Source: Prochlorococcus sp. AG-402-K16 (GTDB taxonomy: Bacteria > Cyanobacteriota > Cyanobacteriia > PCC-6307 > Cyanobiaceae). Taken from it: a DNA stretch of 39,547 nt. The notes beneath the pieces were generated by a model that did no database searches, was not told the DNA's origin, and worked only from the letters and a program-made list of their open reading frames with translations. The first letter of the stretch is position 1. Each line of letters starts with the position of its first letter. This document shows, one piece after another, positions 16,428 to 26,807 of the stretch. The position numbers were made by a program, and so were the translations under genes. The stretch spans positions 1 to 39,547 of the forward strand of contig QCIH01000014.1 of the NCBI GenBank assembly GCA_003216795.1. The letters are read 5' to 3'.

Positions 16428-17435
16428 TTGGAAGGAATAAACTTTAATCAGTATGGAGTGACATTCAAGGGAAGCGGAAGTTATGTACCTGGTCAAATCC
16501 TAACCAATCAAAAAATTAGTCAAAAGGTTGATACAAGCAATGAATGGATACAATCTAGAACTGGCATTTCTGAAAGAAGAATCTCTAGCGTAGAAGATAA
16601 TGTTACTGAAATGGGTTATAAGGCTGCTCTAACTGCTATAGAAATGACTAATTGGGATATTAAAACGATTGATTTGATTGTTTTAGCTACTTCTACTCCG
16701 CATGATTTATTTGGATCAGCTCCATCCATTCAAGCTAAATTAGGTGCAACTAATGCTGTAGCTTTCGATTTAACTGCAGCTTGTAGTGGTTTTTTATTTG
16801 CCTTAATAACAGCCTCACAATTTTTAAAAGGGGGTAGTTTTAAAAGGGCTATTGTTATTGGAGCAGATCAATTATCAAGTTTTGTTGATTGGAACGATAG
16901 AAGAAGTTGTATTCTCTTTGGAGATGGTGCCGGTGCATTAGCAATTGAAGCCACTAATGAATTTGATAATTTTATAGGTTTTGATATGAGAACTGATGGG
17001 GGAAGGGGTTCTTTTCTTAATCTTCCATCAAAAAAGAATAAGGGTTCAATAGTTGATGAAATTGACTTTTTAAATGGAGGTTTTTCTCCAATTCAGATGA
17101 ATGGCCAGGAAGTTTATAAATTCGCAGTTAAAGAAGTCCCCCTAATTCTTGAAAAGTTGTTGAAAAAAATGAAATATAATTCTGATCAAGTTGATTGGCT
17201 CTTGCTACATCAAGCTAATCAAAGAATATTGGATTCTGTAGGAGAAAGGTTAAAAATTCCCAGAGAAAAGATTCTTAGTAATTTAGAAAAATATGGCAAT
17301 ACTTCAGCAGCAACAATCCCACTAATGATGGATGAGGCTGTAAGAGATTGTAGAATTAAACAAAATGATATTATTGCTACGAGTGGTTTCGGTGCTGGGT
17401 TAAGTTGGGGTGCAGCCCTAATTAAATGGGGTTAA
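16428..17435 (+). CDS. fabH: Beta-ketoacyl-ACP synthase III
   Basis: A 335-aa thiolase-fold enzyme that starts fatty-acid synthesis by condensing acetyl-CoA with malonyl-ACP. The catalytic Cys is C119 in DLTAACSGF; the His lies in LLHQANQR and the Asn in YGNTSAATIP. The start is a TTG at 16428, giving MEGINFNQYG. No ATG precedes the conserved FKGSGSYVPG, which supports it. It stands in the rpaB-plsX-fabH-fabD-plsC run. Confidence 0.95.
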   Translation: MEGINFNQYGVTFKGSGSYVPGQILTNQKISQKVDTSNEWIQSRTGISERRISSVEDNVTEMGYKAALTAIEMTNWDIKTIDLIVLATSTPHDLFGSAPSIQAKLGATNAVAFDLTAACSGFLFALITASQFLKGGSFKRAIVIGADQLSSFVDWNDRRSCILFGDGAGALAIEATNEFDNFIGFDMRTDGGRGSFLNLPSKKNKGSIVDEIDFLNGGFSPIQMNGQEVYKFAVKEVPLILEKLLKKMKYNSDQVDWLLLHQANQRILDSVGERLKIPREKILSNLEKYGNTSAATIPLMMDEAVRDCRIKQNDIIATSGFGAGLSWGAALIKWG

Positions 17436-17453
17436 AAACAAAATAGGAACATT

Positions 17454-18350
17454 ATGACAGTAGCATGGGTATTCCCTGGACAGGGTTCGCAAAAAATTGG
17501 AATGGCAAAACAAATTGAAAATTTGCCGAGCACAAAAGTGAGGTTTAGTTATGCTTCTGAGATATTTGAGAGAAATTTATTTGAAATTTGCGAGTTACAT
17601 TCTGATCCAACAAATCCTCTTAGTGATTTGAATAATACAAGAAATACACAAATCTGTCTTTTTTTGGTTGAATCAATTTTATTAGATGCCTTAAAAGAAA
17701 ATGGTTTTAAACCAACTTATGTTGCTGGGCATAGTCTCGGAGAAATAACTGCATTATATTGTGCGGATGTTTTTTCATTCGAAGACTGCGTTTCACTAAT
17801 AAAAGTAAGATCTCAATTAATGGTAAATGCTGGGCAAGGATCTATGGCAGCAGTAATTGGTTTTGATAGAAACGAACTTGATTTATTAGTCAAAAAAAGT
17901 GAAGATGTCGTAATTGCTAATGATAATAGCTCTTCCCAAGTTGTCTTATCAGGATCTAATGAAGGGTTAGAAAATTTATCGAAAGAAATTTCTTGTAAAA
18001 GATTCCTAAAATTAAATGTTTCTGGTGCATTCCATTCACCATTCATGAATGAGCCTGCAGTTAAATTTTCTGAGTATTTAAAACAGATTAAGTTTAAAAA
18101 TCCTTCTTTCCCAGTAATAAGTAATTATGAACCTTCATTATGTGACGATCCTGATGAACTTAAAAATAGATTGGAAAATCAAATGTGTAATGGTGTAAGG
18201 TGGCGAGAAACTATGGATTTAATGGCCGCAGATAATGATCTTCATTTTGTTGAAGTTGGCCCATCAAATGTGCTTAGCGGTTTAGCAAAAAGACATATAA
18301 AAGATATAAAAATTTCTCAAGTTTCATCTTCTAATCAAATAACTTATTAA
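17454..18350 (+). CDS. fabD: Malonyl-CoA:ACP transacylase
   Basis: A 298-aa enzyme that loads malonate onto acyl carrier protein. It shows WVFPGQGSQ at the N-terminus, the nucleophile Ser94 in GHSLGE, and the catalytic His in GAFHSPFM near residue 201. The gene follows fabH by 18 bp and precedes plsC by 6 bp, consistent with one transcript. Confidence 0.95.
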   Translation: MTVAWVFPGQGSQKIGMAKQIENLPSTKVRFSYASEIFERNLFEICELHSDPTNPLSDLNNTRNTQICLFLVESILLDALKENGFKPTYVAGHSLGEITALYCADVFSFEDCVSLIKVRSQLMVNAGQGSMAAVIGFDRNELDLLVKKSEDVVIANDNSSSQVVLSGSNEGLENLSKEISCKRFLKLNVSGAFHSPFMNEPAVKFSEYLKQIKFKNPSFPVISNYEPSLCDDPDELKNRLENQMCNGVRWRETMDLMAADNDLHFVEVGPSNVLSGLAKRHIKDIKISQVSSSNQITY

Positions 18351-18356
18351 TTAAGT

Positions 18357-18977
18357 ATGAAAAATGATGTTTTTCAAAAATTAATCTATCAATTAGTTAG
18401 CAAACTTTTTGTATTACCAATTTATAAATTTGTATTTAGAGGTCATTTAATAGGTAGAGAAAATATTCCGCAAAAAAATTCTTTTATAATGGTTTCTAAT
18501 CATGGTTCTTTGCTCGACCCTCCTTTGTTAGGTCATGCTCTTGGACGTAATATATCTTTCATGGCAAAGGCAGAGCTATTTAAAATACCTCTACTTGGGT
18601 TTATCATCAAGGCTTGTGGAGCTTATCCTGTAAAAAGGGGAATTGTTGATAAAAATACCATTAAAACAGCATGTAAAAAATTATCAAATGATAATTGTAT
18701 TGGAATATTTATTGATGGTACGCGTCAAAAAAATGGTCTTGTGAATAAGCCTAAACAAGGTGCAGCATTATTAGCCTTTAAAAATCAAAAATTATTATTG
18801 CCCGTTGCAATAGTTAATTCTCACAGACTAATAAGATTTAAATTCTATATACCTTTGTTTTCAAAAATAATTATTAAAGTGGGAAAACCTGTTCAACCTC
18901 CAAAGAGTTCATCAAGAGATGATTTGAATTCTGCAACAATATACCTTCAAGATAAAATTAATAATTTGATTGGTTGA
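18357..18977 (+). CDS. plsC: 1-acyl-sn-glycerol-3-phosphate acyltransferase family protein
   Basis: A 206-aa acyltransferase of the LPLAT family. It has the HX4D catalytic motif as NHGSLLD (H49, D54), then GAYPVKRG and IFIDGTRQKNG, where the usual EGTR motif reads DGTR. It probably adds the second acyl chain to form phosphatidic acid. As the last gene of the lipid run it completes the PlsX pathway; the PlsY step is not in the window. It converges with the TsaB-like gene, with 4 bp between them. Confidence 0.9.
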   Translation: MKNDVFQKLIYQLVSKLFVLPIYKFVFRGHLIGRENIPQKNSFIMVSNHGSLLDPPLLGHALGRNISFMAKAELFKIPLLGFIIKACGAYPVKRGIVDKNTIKTACKKLSNDNCIGIFIDGTRQKNGLVNKPKQGAALLAFKNQKLLLPVAIVNSHRLIRFKFYIPLFSKIIIKVGKPVQPPKSSSRDDLNSATIYLQDKINNLIG

Positions 18978-18981
18978 ATAT

Positions 18982-19635
18982 TTAGTTAATTGGAGAAATA
19001 GGGTAAAGAGGTAAAACTTTTTTCCAGGAATCTAAATTTGAATATAATAAATTTTTATTTGCTAAGTTTAATAGTTCTTTTAAATCTTCTTTATCATCAT
19101 AATTAGCCTCAAAAGTAAGTTCTTTACTCTCAAGCTCTTTGACAACTTTTGGTAAAACTGTTTCTCGAATAACTAGATCCGAGGAGTTTTTTTCTTGATG
19201 ACAAATTTCATATTTACCTGCAATTAAACCCTTTCGTTTTAATTTTTTGTAAATCCAGAATGATTTTCTGTTTCTGAAGATGTTATTTTTTGATGCAATT
19301 CTTTTTGCCATTATTTCAAATGAACTAAAACTGTCTAGAGGACAATTTATTTGTTGTGAGATAGTTCTTGCTAAAACTACAATAAGTCTTGAGGCATTAA
19401 AATTTGCTGGCCCTATGCTGACAGATAATTTATTTATTTTTTGTAAATTTTCTTTGGAAATGAATTTGTTAAGATCATGAATTAAGTTGTTGCAAAGGTC
19501 ATTATCAAATTTTTTGATAAATAATTCATCAGATTCAAGGGAATTGTTTTTTCTATACCCAAAGCCAAAAGAATTGTCTGTGCTATAAATCACTAATGTA
19601 GGGTAATTTTTTCTTTGTTTGAGTTTATTTGTCAT
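18982..19635 (-). CDS. tsaB: TsaB-like protein (tRNA threonylcarbamoyladenosine biosynthesis)
   Basis: A 217-aa divergent member of the TsaB/YeaZ family, which scaffolds TsaD and TsaE to make the t6A37 base of ANN-decoding tRNAs. The identifying segment is KLSVSIGPANFNASRLIVVL, corresponding to the family's GPGSFTGLR region, followed by NCPLDSFSSFEIMAK. The usual N-terminal DTA box is not obvious (IYSTDNSFGFG). The C-terminal half is short and unlike the textbook enzymes. The call is probable rather than certain. Confidence 0.7.
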   Translation of the reverse strand: MTNKLKQRKNYPTLVIYSTDNSFGFGYRKNNSLESDELFIKKFDNDLCNNLIHDLNKFISKENLQKINKLSVSIGPANFNASRLIVVLARTISQQINCPLDSFSSFEIMAKRIASKNNIFRNRKSFWIYKKLKRKGLIAGKYEICHQEKNSSDLVIRETVLPKVVKELESKELTFEANYDDKEDLKELLNLANKNLLYSNLDSWKKVLPLYPISPIN

Positions 19636-19644
19636 CTATTACCT

Positions 19645-19896
19645 TTAAACAGGTAATTCCATCCCTGGATTACACTTAGACCATTTACCAAATTCTTTTT
19701 CAAAACTTTCACAAGATTGAACATCCCAATCAGTTTTATAATCACCATTATTGTCTTTAACTATATTGACATGAATGAATGGTTTTCTTGCTTTAAAATC
19801 AGGTAGATCACAAATATGATCAACACCATGATTATTTTCAACATCATGATATGTGATACATCTATCAACCCATTTACAGTTGATGCAAATGCACAT
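19645..19896 (-). CDS. ycf34: Ycf34 family protein
   Basis: An 83-aa protein beginning MCICINCKWVDRCITYHDVE, with four Cys in the first 13 residues and a further one in HICDLPDF. Cyanobacterial Ycf34 is reported to bind an Fe-S cluster and to affect photosynthetic electron transport. The start at 19896 is chosen because the Cys-rich signature begins there. A longer reading to 19965 would run into the neighbouring gene. Only 14 bp separate its start from the divergent nucleotidyltransferase gene. Confidence 0.88.
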   Translation of the reverse strand: MCICINCKWVDRCITYHDVENNHGVDHICDLPDFKARKPFIHVNIVKDNNGDYKTDWDVQSCESFEKEFGKWSKCNPGMELPV

Positions 19897-19910
19897 AATT
19901 AATAAATAAA

Positions 19911-21128
19911 ATGAAAAGTTGCATTCACACAAATCATACACTAATAATTGATGAATTAGAAACAAGTATAAAATTTCATAATTTGGGTTTCTTATTAAGT
20001 TTTTTTCCTAAAGGATCATATTTGGTTGGTGGTTACATAAGAGATATTATTTTGGGAAGAGAAACTGAAAAGGTAGATTTTGATTTTGTGGTACCTTTAA
20101 ATGCAATTGAAATTGGGAAAAAGATTGCAGATAATATTGGATCAAAATTTATAATTTTAGATGAAAAAAGAGAAGTAGTAAGAATTATTCATAATCATAT
20201 TTATATTGATATTGCTAATCAGGTTTCATCTACGATAGAAGGAGATTTATGTTCTAGAGACTTTTCGATTAATTCAATTGCTTTTTTATTTGATAAGAGG
20301 TGTTTGGTTGATCCATTAAATGGTCTTAAAGATCTAGAGATTTCTTTGCTTAGAACTCATTCTGAAAACAATTTACTAAATGATCCTTTACGAATATTGA
20401 GATGTTTTCGATTTGTTTCAGAATTGAATTTTAAAGTTGATCTTAATTTAATTACTTTTATTAAAAAAAATAAAGGGAAATTATCTCTCGTTGCTAAAGA
20501 GCGGATTAATAATGAAATACAGAAAATAGTTCATGGAGCCAATGCTCTTGATGCAGTATTGTTGATAAAAAAATTAAATATATTTGCTAATGATAATTTA
20601 TCTGAAGATTCTTTTTTTTTGGACTTAGAGAAAATTAATTATGTAGAACTTAATCAGGATGAAAAAGAAAAATTTTTACCATCATTTTTTATTGCTCAAA
20701 TTTTAGATGTTATATCTTTAGAGAAACTTAAATTTAGTAAAGCTGAAATTGCAAAAACTAAGTTATTAAGAAAATGGCACTTTTTGTTGGAGAAAAAAAA
20801 TATCGCTCAATTAACTGAATCAGATAGATTTGCATTACATAAAGAATTAGAGATGTTTCTTCCAATTTTTATTTTTCATTTACCTCAAAACTTACGATTA
20901 AATTGGCTTCGTAGATGGCGTGACAGTGATGATAAATTATTTCATCCTTCCAACTTACTTAATGGTGACGTAATCAAAAAAAAATTAAAAATAAAGGATG
21001 GGCCTATCTTAGGAGAGTTGTTAAGGTATCTTTCTCAGGAACTTGCATATAAGAGATTAAATAATTTTGATGAAGCTATTTATGAAGCAAAGCGATGGAT
21101 TCAACAAAATGCACCAAAATGTGATTAA
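19911..21128 (+). CDS. tRNA nucleotidyltransferase (CCA-adding family, class II)
   Basis: A 405-aa protein with the class II nucleotidyltransferase head: GSYLVGGYIRDIILG, the metal-binding DFDFV, CSRDFSINSIAF, and the NDPLRILRCFRF motif that binds the incoming nucleotide. The C-terminal region (after ~200) is divergent. It adds or repairs the 3' CCA of tRNAs. Some cyanobacteria split CC-adding and A-adding activities between two such proteins, so the exact activity cannot be fixed from this gene alone. Confidence 0.88.
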   Translation: MKSCIHTNHTLIIDELETSIKFHNLGFLLSFFPKGSYLVGGYIRDIILGRETEKVDFDFVVPLNAIEIGKKIADNIGSKFIILDEKREVVRIIHNHIYIDIANQVSSTIEGDLCSRDFSINSIAFLFDKRCLVDPLNGLKDLEISLLRTHSENNLLNDPLRILRCFRFVSELNFKVDLNLITFIKKNKGKLSLVAKERINNEIQKIVHGANALDAVLLIKKLNIFANDNLSEDSFFLDLEKINYVELNQDEKEKFLPSFFIAQILDVISLEKLKFSKAEIAKTKLLRKWHFLLEKKNIAQLTESDRFALHKELEMFLPIFIFHLPQNLRLNWLRRWRDSDDKLFHPSNLLNGDVIKKKLKIKDGPILGELLRYLSQELAYKRLNNFDEAIYEAKRWIQQNAPKCD

Positions 21129-21186
21129 ATACACATAGCTTAGTTTTGTCTAGAAGTTCAGACTTCAAAATCATTTTTAAAAATTT

Positions 21187-21606
21187 ATGAGCATTCGCAT
21201 TTACATTGGCAACTTACCACAAGGATTTAATCCAAAAGAATTTGATACACTTTTAAAGTCAGTTTCTGATTCGATTAGATTTAAAGCAGTATTAGATAAG
21301 GAAACTAAGGAATCCAGGGGGTTTGGTTTCGCGACAGCTAATAATGAAGATAATGCTAATTTATTAATTCAAAAGTTAAACGGTTTTGAATTTAATGGTT
21401 CTAAATTAAGAGTAGAGCTATCAGAAAAAAAAGATTCTTCTTCAAACAAAAGAAATGGTGGAAAATTAAACAAAAACAAGAAAAGAAAAGATTTTAAGAA
21501 AATTGTTCATAGTGATGCTCCTAACCTCGAAGCTCCTGACCCAAGATGGGCTGGAGAATTATCTAAATTGAAAGATTTGTTGGCTAATCAGAAGACGCCT
21601 GCCTAG
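21187..21606 (+). CDS. RRM-type RNA-binding protein
   Basis: A 139-aa protein with one RNA recognition motif at residues 1-80: RNP2 as IYIGNL and RNP1 as RGFGFATA. A Lys/Ser/Asn-rich linker follows (NKNKKRKDFKK) and then a distinct conserved-looking end, EAPDPRWAGELSKLKDLLA. Cyanobacterial RRM proteins of the Rbp type bind single-stranded RNA and often respond to cold or target mRNAs to thylakoids; that role is from the family. The tail differs from the glycine-rich version. It converges with crtB at 7 bp. Confidence 0.9.
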   Translation: MSIRIYIGNLPQGFNPKEFDTLLKSVSDSIRFKAVLDKETKESRGFGFATANNEDNANLLIQKLNGFEFNGSKLRVELSEKKDSSSNKRNGGKLNKNKKRKDFKKIVHSDAPNLEAPDPRWAGELSKLKDLLANQKTPA

Positions 21607-21613
21607 TTACTTA

Positions 21614-22522
21614 TTACTTAATTCGAGAAATTAAAAAAGATATAGGGATCTCGAGAGCTTTGACTGAATTTTTTACAAATGCTCTATTGTTAAAAACATC
21701 ATAATCTAGTCTTTCAATAGAATCTAATATTCCTCTGTAAAGACGTAAAGAGGTCCATACTGGCCATCTTGCGTCAGAGGATAGCCACTTGATACCATCC
21801 TCAGACTTTTGGAACCATTCGCGAGCCCTTGTTAATTGAAAGTTCATTAGTGATTTCCACTGCTTGTTTATTTTTCCTTGTAAAAGTTCTTCTTCAGAAT
21901 AATTAAATTTTTCAATATCCACTTGTGGAAGATAAATTCGTCCTCTCTGTCTATCTTCTCCTACATCCCTCAAGATATTTGTTAATTGATTTGCAATTCC
22001 AAGAGCTATTGCTGCTTCAGAGGGGTCAGGCATGGCACTCCATGGGGCTGATGTATAAGCGCTATCAATTCCCATCACATTTTGAGTCATTAAACCAACA
22101 GTTCCTGCAACTCTATAACAATAGAGTTTTAATTCATCAAAATCTTTGTATCTAAATTTATTCAGATCCATTCTCTGGCCATCTATCATGTCAAGATAAG
22201 GTTGAATACTTTGTGGATATTTCTCGATCGTATCTAATAGAACTGAGTCTAATTCAGATTTAATATTCCCTTTAAATACGTTTTTAGTATTTTCTTCCCA
22301 TTCATCAAGATTATCTGAAAGCTCATCTTGCGATTTAGTTGAGGCTTCTACACTATCCATTATTTCATCCGTTCTTCTACACCATACATAGATAGCCCAA
22401 ATAGCTTTTCTCTTTTCTTGAGGTAATAGCAGAGTTCCCAAGTAAAAGGTTTTAGCCCATTTTTGAGTTTCTTTTCGGCATATCTCGTATGCTTGATCTA
22501 GTTGAGAAATTGAATTTTTCAA
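21614..22522 (-). CDS. crtB: Phytoene synthase
   Basis: A 302-aa squalene/phytoene-synthase family enzyme that joins two geranylgeranyl diphosphates into phytoene. It carries both Asp-rich substrate motifs, RRTDEIMDS near residue 50 and NILRDVGEDRQRGRIYLP near residue 185. It follows crtP by 33 bp on the same strand, forming the first two carotenoid steps in one transcript. Confidence 0.95.
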   Translation of the reverse strand: MKNSISQLDQAYEICRKETQKWAKTFYLGTLLLPQEKRKAIWAIYVWCRRTDEIMDSVEASTKSQDELSDNLDEWEENTKNVFKGNIKSELDSVLLDTIEKYPQSIQPYLDMIDGQRMDLNKFRYKDFDELKLYCYRVAGTVGLMTQNVMGIDSAYTSAPWSAMPDPSEAAIALGIANQLTNILRDVGEDRQRGRIYLPQVDIEKFNYSEEELLQGKINKQWKSLMNFQLTRAREWFQKSEDGIKWLSSDARWPVWTSLRLYRGILDSIERLDYDVFNNRAFVKNSVKALEIPISFLISRIK

Positions 22523-22555
22523 AAAGTTTTAGCTAGATTTAAGGGTTTGTAAACG

Positions 22556-23998
<1,443 letters not shown>

Positions 23999-24046
23999 TT
24001 AAAGTTAGAACATAATAGTTTTTTTCGTTGATTATTTTGTGAAATT

Positions 24047-24394
24047 ATGGAAAAAATGCTTTTAAAATCGACTACTAGACATGTAAGAATTTTTACTGCC
24101 GAGGTAGTTGATAAGGAATTACGGTTTCATCCCAACAAACTGACTCTTGATTTAGATCCCGATAACGAATTTATTTGGAACGAAAATTCTCTTAACAAAA
24201 TTAATGAAAAATTCAATGATTTAATAAAAGAGAGAGCAGGAAGAGATTTAGATGATTATGAACTTCGAAAAATAGGGTCAGAAATCGAAGGTTTAATCAA
24301 ATTTTTGCTGCAAAATGGTCAGCTAAGTTATAACCCTGATTGTAGAGTAATGAATTATTCAATGGGTTTACCAAAAACGAATGAAGTGCTGTGA
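24047..24394 (+). CDS. ndhM: NAD(P)H-quinone oxidoreductase subunit M
   Basis: A 115-aa peripheral subunit specific to cyanobacterial and chloroplast NDH-1. It is recognised by [32 protein letters not shown] and [19 protein letters not shown]. The last four bases overlap the GTG start of the next gene, suggesting coupled translation. NDH-1 supports respiration and cyclic electron flow. Confidence 0.94.
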   Translation: MEKMLLKSTTRHVRIFTAEVVDKELRFHPNKLTLDLDPDNEFIWNENSLNKINEKFNDLIKERAGRDLDDYELRKIGSEIEGLIKFLLQNGQLSYNPDCRVMNYSMGLPKTNEVL

Positions 24395-25014
24395 ATAGAT
24401 CATCCTCAAATAGAAGGCCAAGAAGAGGCTCAAATAGAAATTATTACCCTCCAAATCCAAGAGATATGGATTCTTATGGACAAAGAAGCAGTAGATTGCC
24501 TGCTTCTTCTGAACAAAAGATCAACTTCAGTACAGGAACCATTGCTGTACTTGCGGGAGTACTAATTCTAGGAGTTGGTATTGGGAGTGCTATTACCAGT
24601 ACAACAGATGGAGGACAGGGAAACATAGCTAGTCAACAGCAATTAGATATGGCTGTTCCAGACCCTGAATTTTGTAGACAATGGGGAGCTAGTGCTTTTG
24701 TAATTGATGTTGAAATGTATACAACTTTGAATCCATCTACGAGTTTTGTAACGCAACCAGCCCTTCAGCCAGGTTGTGTGATTAGAAGAGAGAATTGGAC
24801 AGTTTTACAAAAACAGGGTGCAATTAGTAATGAAGATGTAAGAGAATGTAAGCAAAGGATGAATACTTTTGCTTATATTGGATCAATAAGAGATAAGCCA
24901 ATAGTTAAGTGCGTTTATCAGACCGATGTAAACGAAAACAAATTTATAATAAAAGGCGATGGACAAGCCGAAGACGGAGGAGTTGGTATTAATAAAGAAG
25001 CAATTCAGTTTTAA
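24391..25014 (+). CDS. DUF3172-like single-pass membrane protein
   Basis: A 207-aa protein starting with GTG inside the end of ndhM. An Arg/Ser/Asn-rich cytoplasmic head (1-45, many RRP and SSNRR) precedes one hydrophobic helix (about 47-67, [18 protein letters not shown]) and a soluble domain with four Cys (FCRQWG, GCVIRR, ECKQR, KCVYQ). I recall this layout as the cyanobacterial DUF3172 family of unknown function. Coupling to ndhM hints at a thylakoid or NDH-related role, but this is only context. It converges with the LysR gene. Confidence 0.75.
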   Translation: MNRSSSNRRPRRGSNRNYYPPNPRDMDSYGQRSSRLPASSEQKINFSTGTIAVLAGVLILGVGIGSAITSTTDGGQGNIASQQQLDMAVPDPEFCRQWGASAFVIDVEMYTTLNPSTSFVTQPALQPGCVIRRENWTVLQKQGAISNEDVRECKQRMNTFAYIGSIRDKPIVKCVYQTDVNENKFIIKGDGQAEDGGVGINKEAIQF

Positions 25015-25019
25015 TAAAA

Positions 25020-25964
25020 TTATATATGCCTTAAAGGGCTTTCTAAGCTAGCAAATTGTGGAAGAATGTTTTTCTTAAATTCTTCTGATGCTCTTGATGT
25101 ATATCTCGAAGGATTAGTAATTAATTTAAGTTCTCTTTTAACCTCTAAATCAGCAACGAATGCTTTATGGATTGTTCCAGCCGATAATTCCCTTTCAATA
25201 GAAACAACAGGCAAAAAGGAAGCTCCTAAACCTGATTGAACTGCATTCTTAATTGCTTCAAGAGAGTTAAGTTCCATCTCAATTTTTAATCTTTGAATAT
25301 CAAGCCCAGAATCTTGGAGAAGTTTGTCAACAACTTTTCTTGTTGTAGATTGTGAGTCTAATGTTACAAAATTTAATTTGTATAAGTCTTCTTTTAGAAG
25401 CTCTTTTTTGGTCGAGAGTGGATGTTTAGATGGTAAAACTAATGCCAACTCATCAGTGGCATATGGAATAACTTGTAGCAAATTTTCCAAATCTCCAGGT
25501 AATTGTCCGCCAATAATGGCTAAGTCAATTTGTCCATTGGCGACACTCCAACCAGTTCTTCTAGTACTATGAACTTGAAGTTGAACGGATACATCAGGAT
25601 ATTTTTGTCTGAATAGTCCTATCATCCTTGGCATTAAATAGGTACCCGTTGTTTGGCTAGCTCCAATGATAAGAGTTCCTCCTTTTAAGCTATTTAAATC
25701 TTCAATAGCTTTGCAAGCTTCTTCACATTGATTCAAAATTCGTTCACAATATTCAAGTAATAGTCTTCCTTCTTCAGTCAATAGAGCCTTCCTACCACCC
25801 CTGTCGAAAATTGTGATTTCAAGTTGTTTTTCTAAATTTTGTATTTGTAAACTCACGGCAGGCTGGGTAACATACAAGAGATCTGCAGCTTTTTTAAAAC
25901 TTCCTTGAGCTGCTATAGCTTTTAATATTCTTAATTGGTCGAGTGTAAATGGTAATTCTGGCAT
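25020..25964 (-). CDS. rbcR: LysR-type regulator RbcR (CbbR/Ycf30 family)
   Basis: A 314-aa LysR protein. Its N-terminal winged helix ([20 protein letters not shown] and [20 protein letters not shown]) is followed by an effector-binding domain ([20 protein letters not shown]). Sequence and context match the cyanobacterial and plastid RbcR/Ycf30 regulators that activate RuBisCO and carbon-assimilation genes. It is transcribed divergently from the NnrU-like gene, ndhF and ndhD, with two palindromes between, the usual arrangement for a LysR regulator and its target. Confidence 0.88.
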   Translation of the reverse strand: MPELPFTLDQLRILKAIAAQGSFKKAADLLYVTQPAVSLQIQNLEKQLEITIFDRGGRKALLTEEGRLLLEYCERILNQCEEACKAIEDLNSLKGGTLIIGASQTTGTYLMPRMIGLFRQKYPDVSVQLQVHSTRRTGWSVANGQIDLAIIGGQLPGDLENLLQVIPYATDELALVLPSKHPLSTKKELLKEDLYKLNFVTLDSQSTTRKVVDKLLQDSGLDIQRLKIEMELNSLEAIKNAVQSGLGASFLPVVSIERELSAGTIHKAFVADLEVKRELKLITNPSRYTSRASEEFKKNILPQFASLESPLRHI

Positions 25965-25994
25965 CTATTATGCCTACAATTTCTTATAATTCTA

Positions 25995-26020
25995 ATGCTT
26001 AAAAGCATTCTTGTTAAGAA
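25995..26020. promoter_or_regulatory. Two adjacent palindromes in the rbcR divergent promoter region
   Basis: ATGCTT-AA-AAGCAT (25995-26008) is a perfect 6-bp inverted repeat, directly followed by TTCTT-GTT-AAGAA (26008-26020). They are nested in a wider inverted repeat, ATAATT and AATTAT. The position between divergent starts at 25964 and 26047 fits a LysR operator acting on rbcR itself and on the downstream ndh genes. Confidence 0.5.
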
Positions 26021-26046
26021 CAAAAATTATTTGAACACTTAAATGT

Positions 26047-26775
26047 ATGGAGACTCATAAAACTTCCCTAATTATCTTACTTTTGATTTTGATTTTTGCG
26101 GTAATTCATAGTGGGGGAGCTGCTTTAAGAATCAAAGCAGAATCTATTATGGGGCCGAGATTATGGCGGTTATGTTTTGTTTTTTTTAGTTTGCCATCTG
26201 CAATCATCTTGATTAGTTATTTTTTGGCTCATAGATATGACGGAATCAGATTATGGAATTTACAGGGCAATAATTTTGTTTTTATGGTCGTTTGGTTCTT
26301 AACTGCAATAAGTTTTTTATTTTTATATCCCGCTACTTACAATTTGCTAGAAATTCCTTCGGTTTTAAAACCTAAAGTACGAATCTATGGAACTGGGATA
26401 ATGCGAATAACAAGACATCCACAAGCATTTGGTCAGATAATTTGGTGTTTTGCTCATACTTTATGGATTGGTACATCATTTACATTAATAACTTCTATTG
26501 GCTTAGTTTTGCATCATCTTTTTGCAATCTGGCATGGCGACAAAAGATTAGCAAATAGATTTGGAGAAGAATTTGAAAATTTTAAAAAAAATACTTCCAT
26601 AATCCCCTTCATGGCAATACTTGAGGGGAGGCAAGAATTTAAGATTAAAGAATTTTTTAGGTTATCTCAATTTGGTATATTAATTGCAATTGGCGTACTT
26701 TGGTGGTCTCATCAATATATAAATATTGCTGTTAAAACATTTAATTCATCATTTTTGTCTGAATTTTTCAATTGA
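26047..26775 (+). CDS. NnrU-family membrane protein, candidate 15-cis-zeta-carotene isomerase (Z-ISO)
   Basis: A 242-aa protein with about six membrane helices and conserved His residues in IHSGGAALR, ITRHPQAFGQIIWCFAHTLW and HHLFAIWHGDKRL. This is the NnrU/Z-ISO pattern; Z-ISO is a haem protein that isomerises 9,15,9'-tri-cis-zeta-carotene between the desaturase steps. The cyanobacterial subfamily with these motifs includes proteins I recall being tested as Z-ISO. Location 2 kb from crtP-crtB fits, although the gene is linked to ndhF (32 bp downstream) rather than to crt genes. The alternative is an uncharacterised NnrU protein. Confidence 0.75.
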   Translation: METHKTSLIILLLILIFAVIHSGGAALRIKAESIMGPRLWRLCFVFFSLPSAIILISYFLAHRYDGIRLWNLQGNNFVFMVVWFLTAISFLFLYPATYNLLEIPSVLKPKVRIYGTGIMRITRHPQAFGQIIWCFAHTLWIGTSFTLITSIGLVLHHLFAIWHGDKRLANRFGEEFENFKKNTSIIPFMAILEGRQEFKIKEFFRLSQFGILIAIGVLWWSHQYINIAVKTFNSSFLSEFFN

Positions 26776-26807
26776 CAGTTTAAAATCAAACAAAAGCCCT
26801 TTAAAAC

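Noticed and set aside
19897..19965. Longer N-terminus for Ycf34
   Set aside because: It would overlap the divergent nucleotidyltransferase gene, and the Cys-rich family signature begins at the internal Met.
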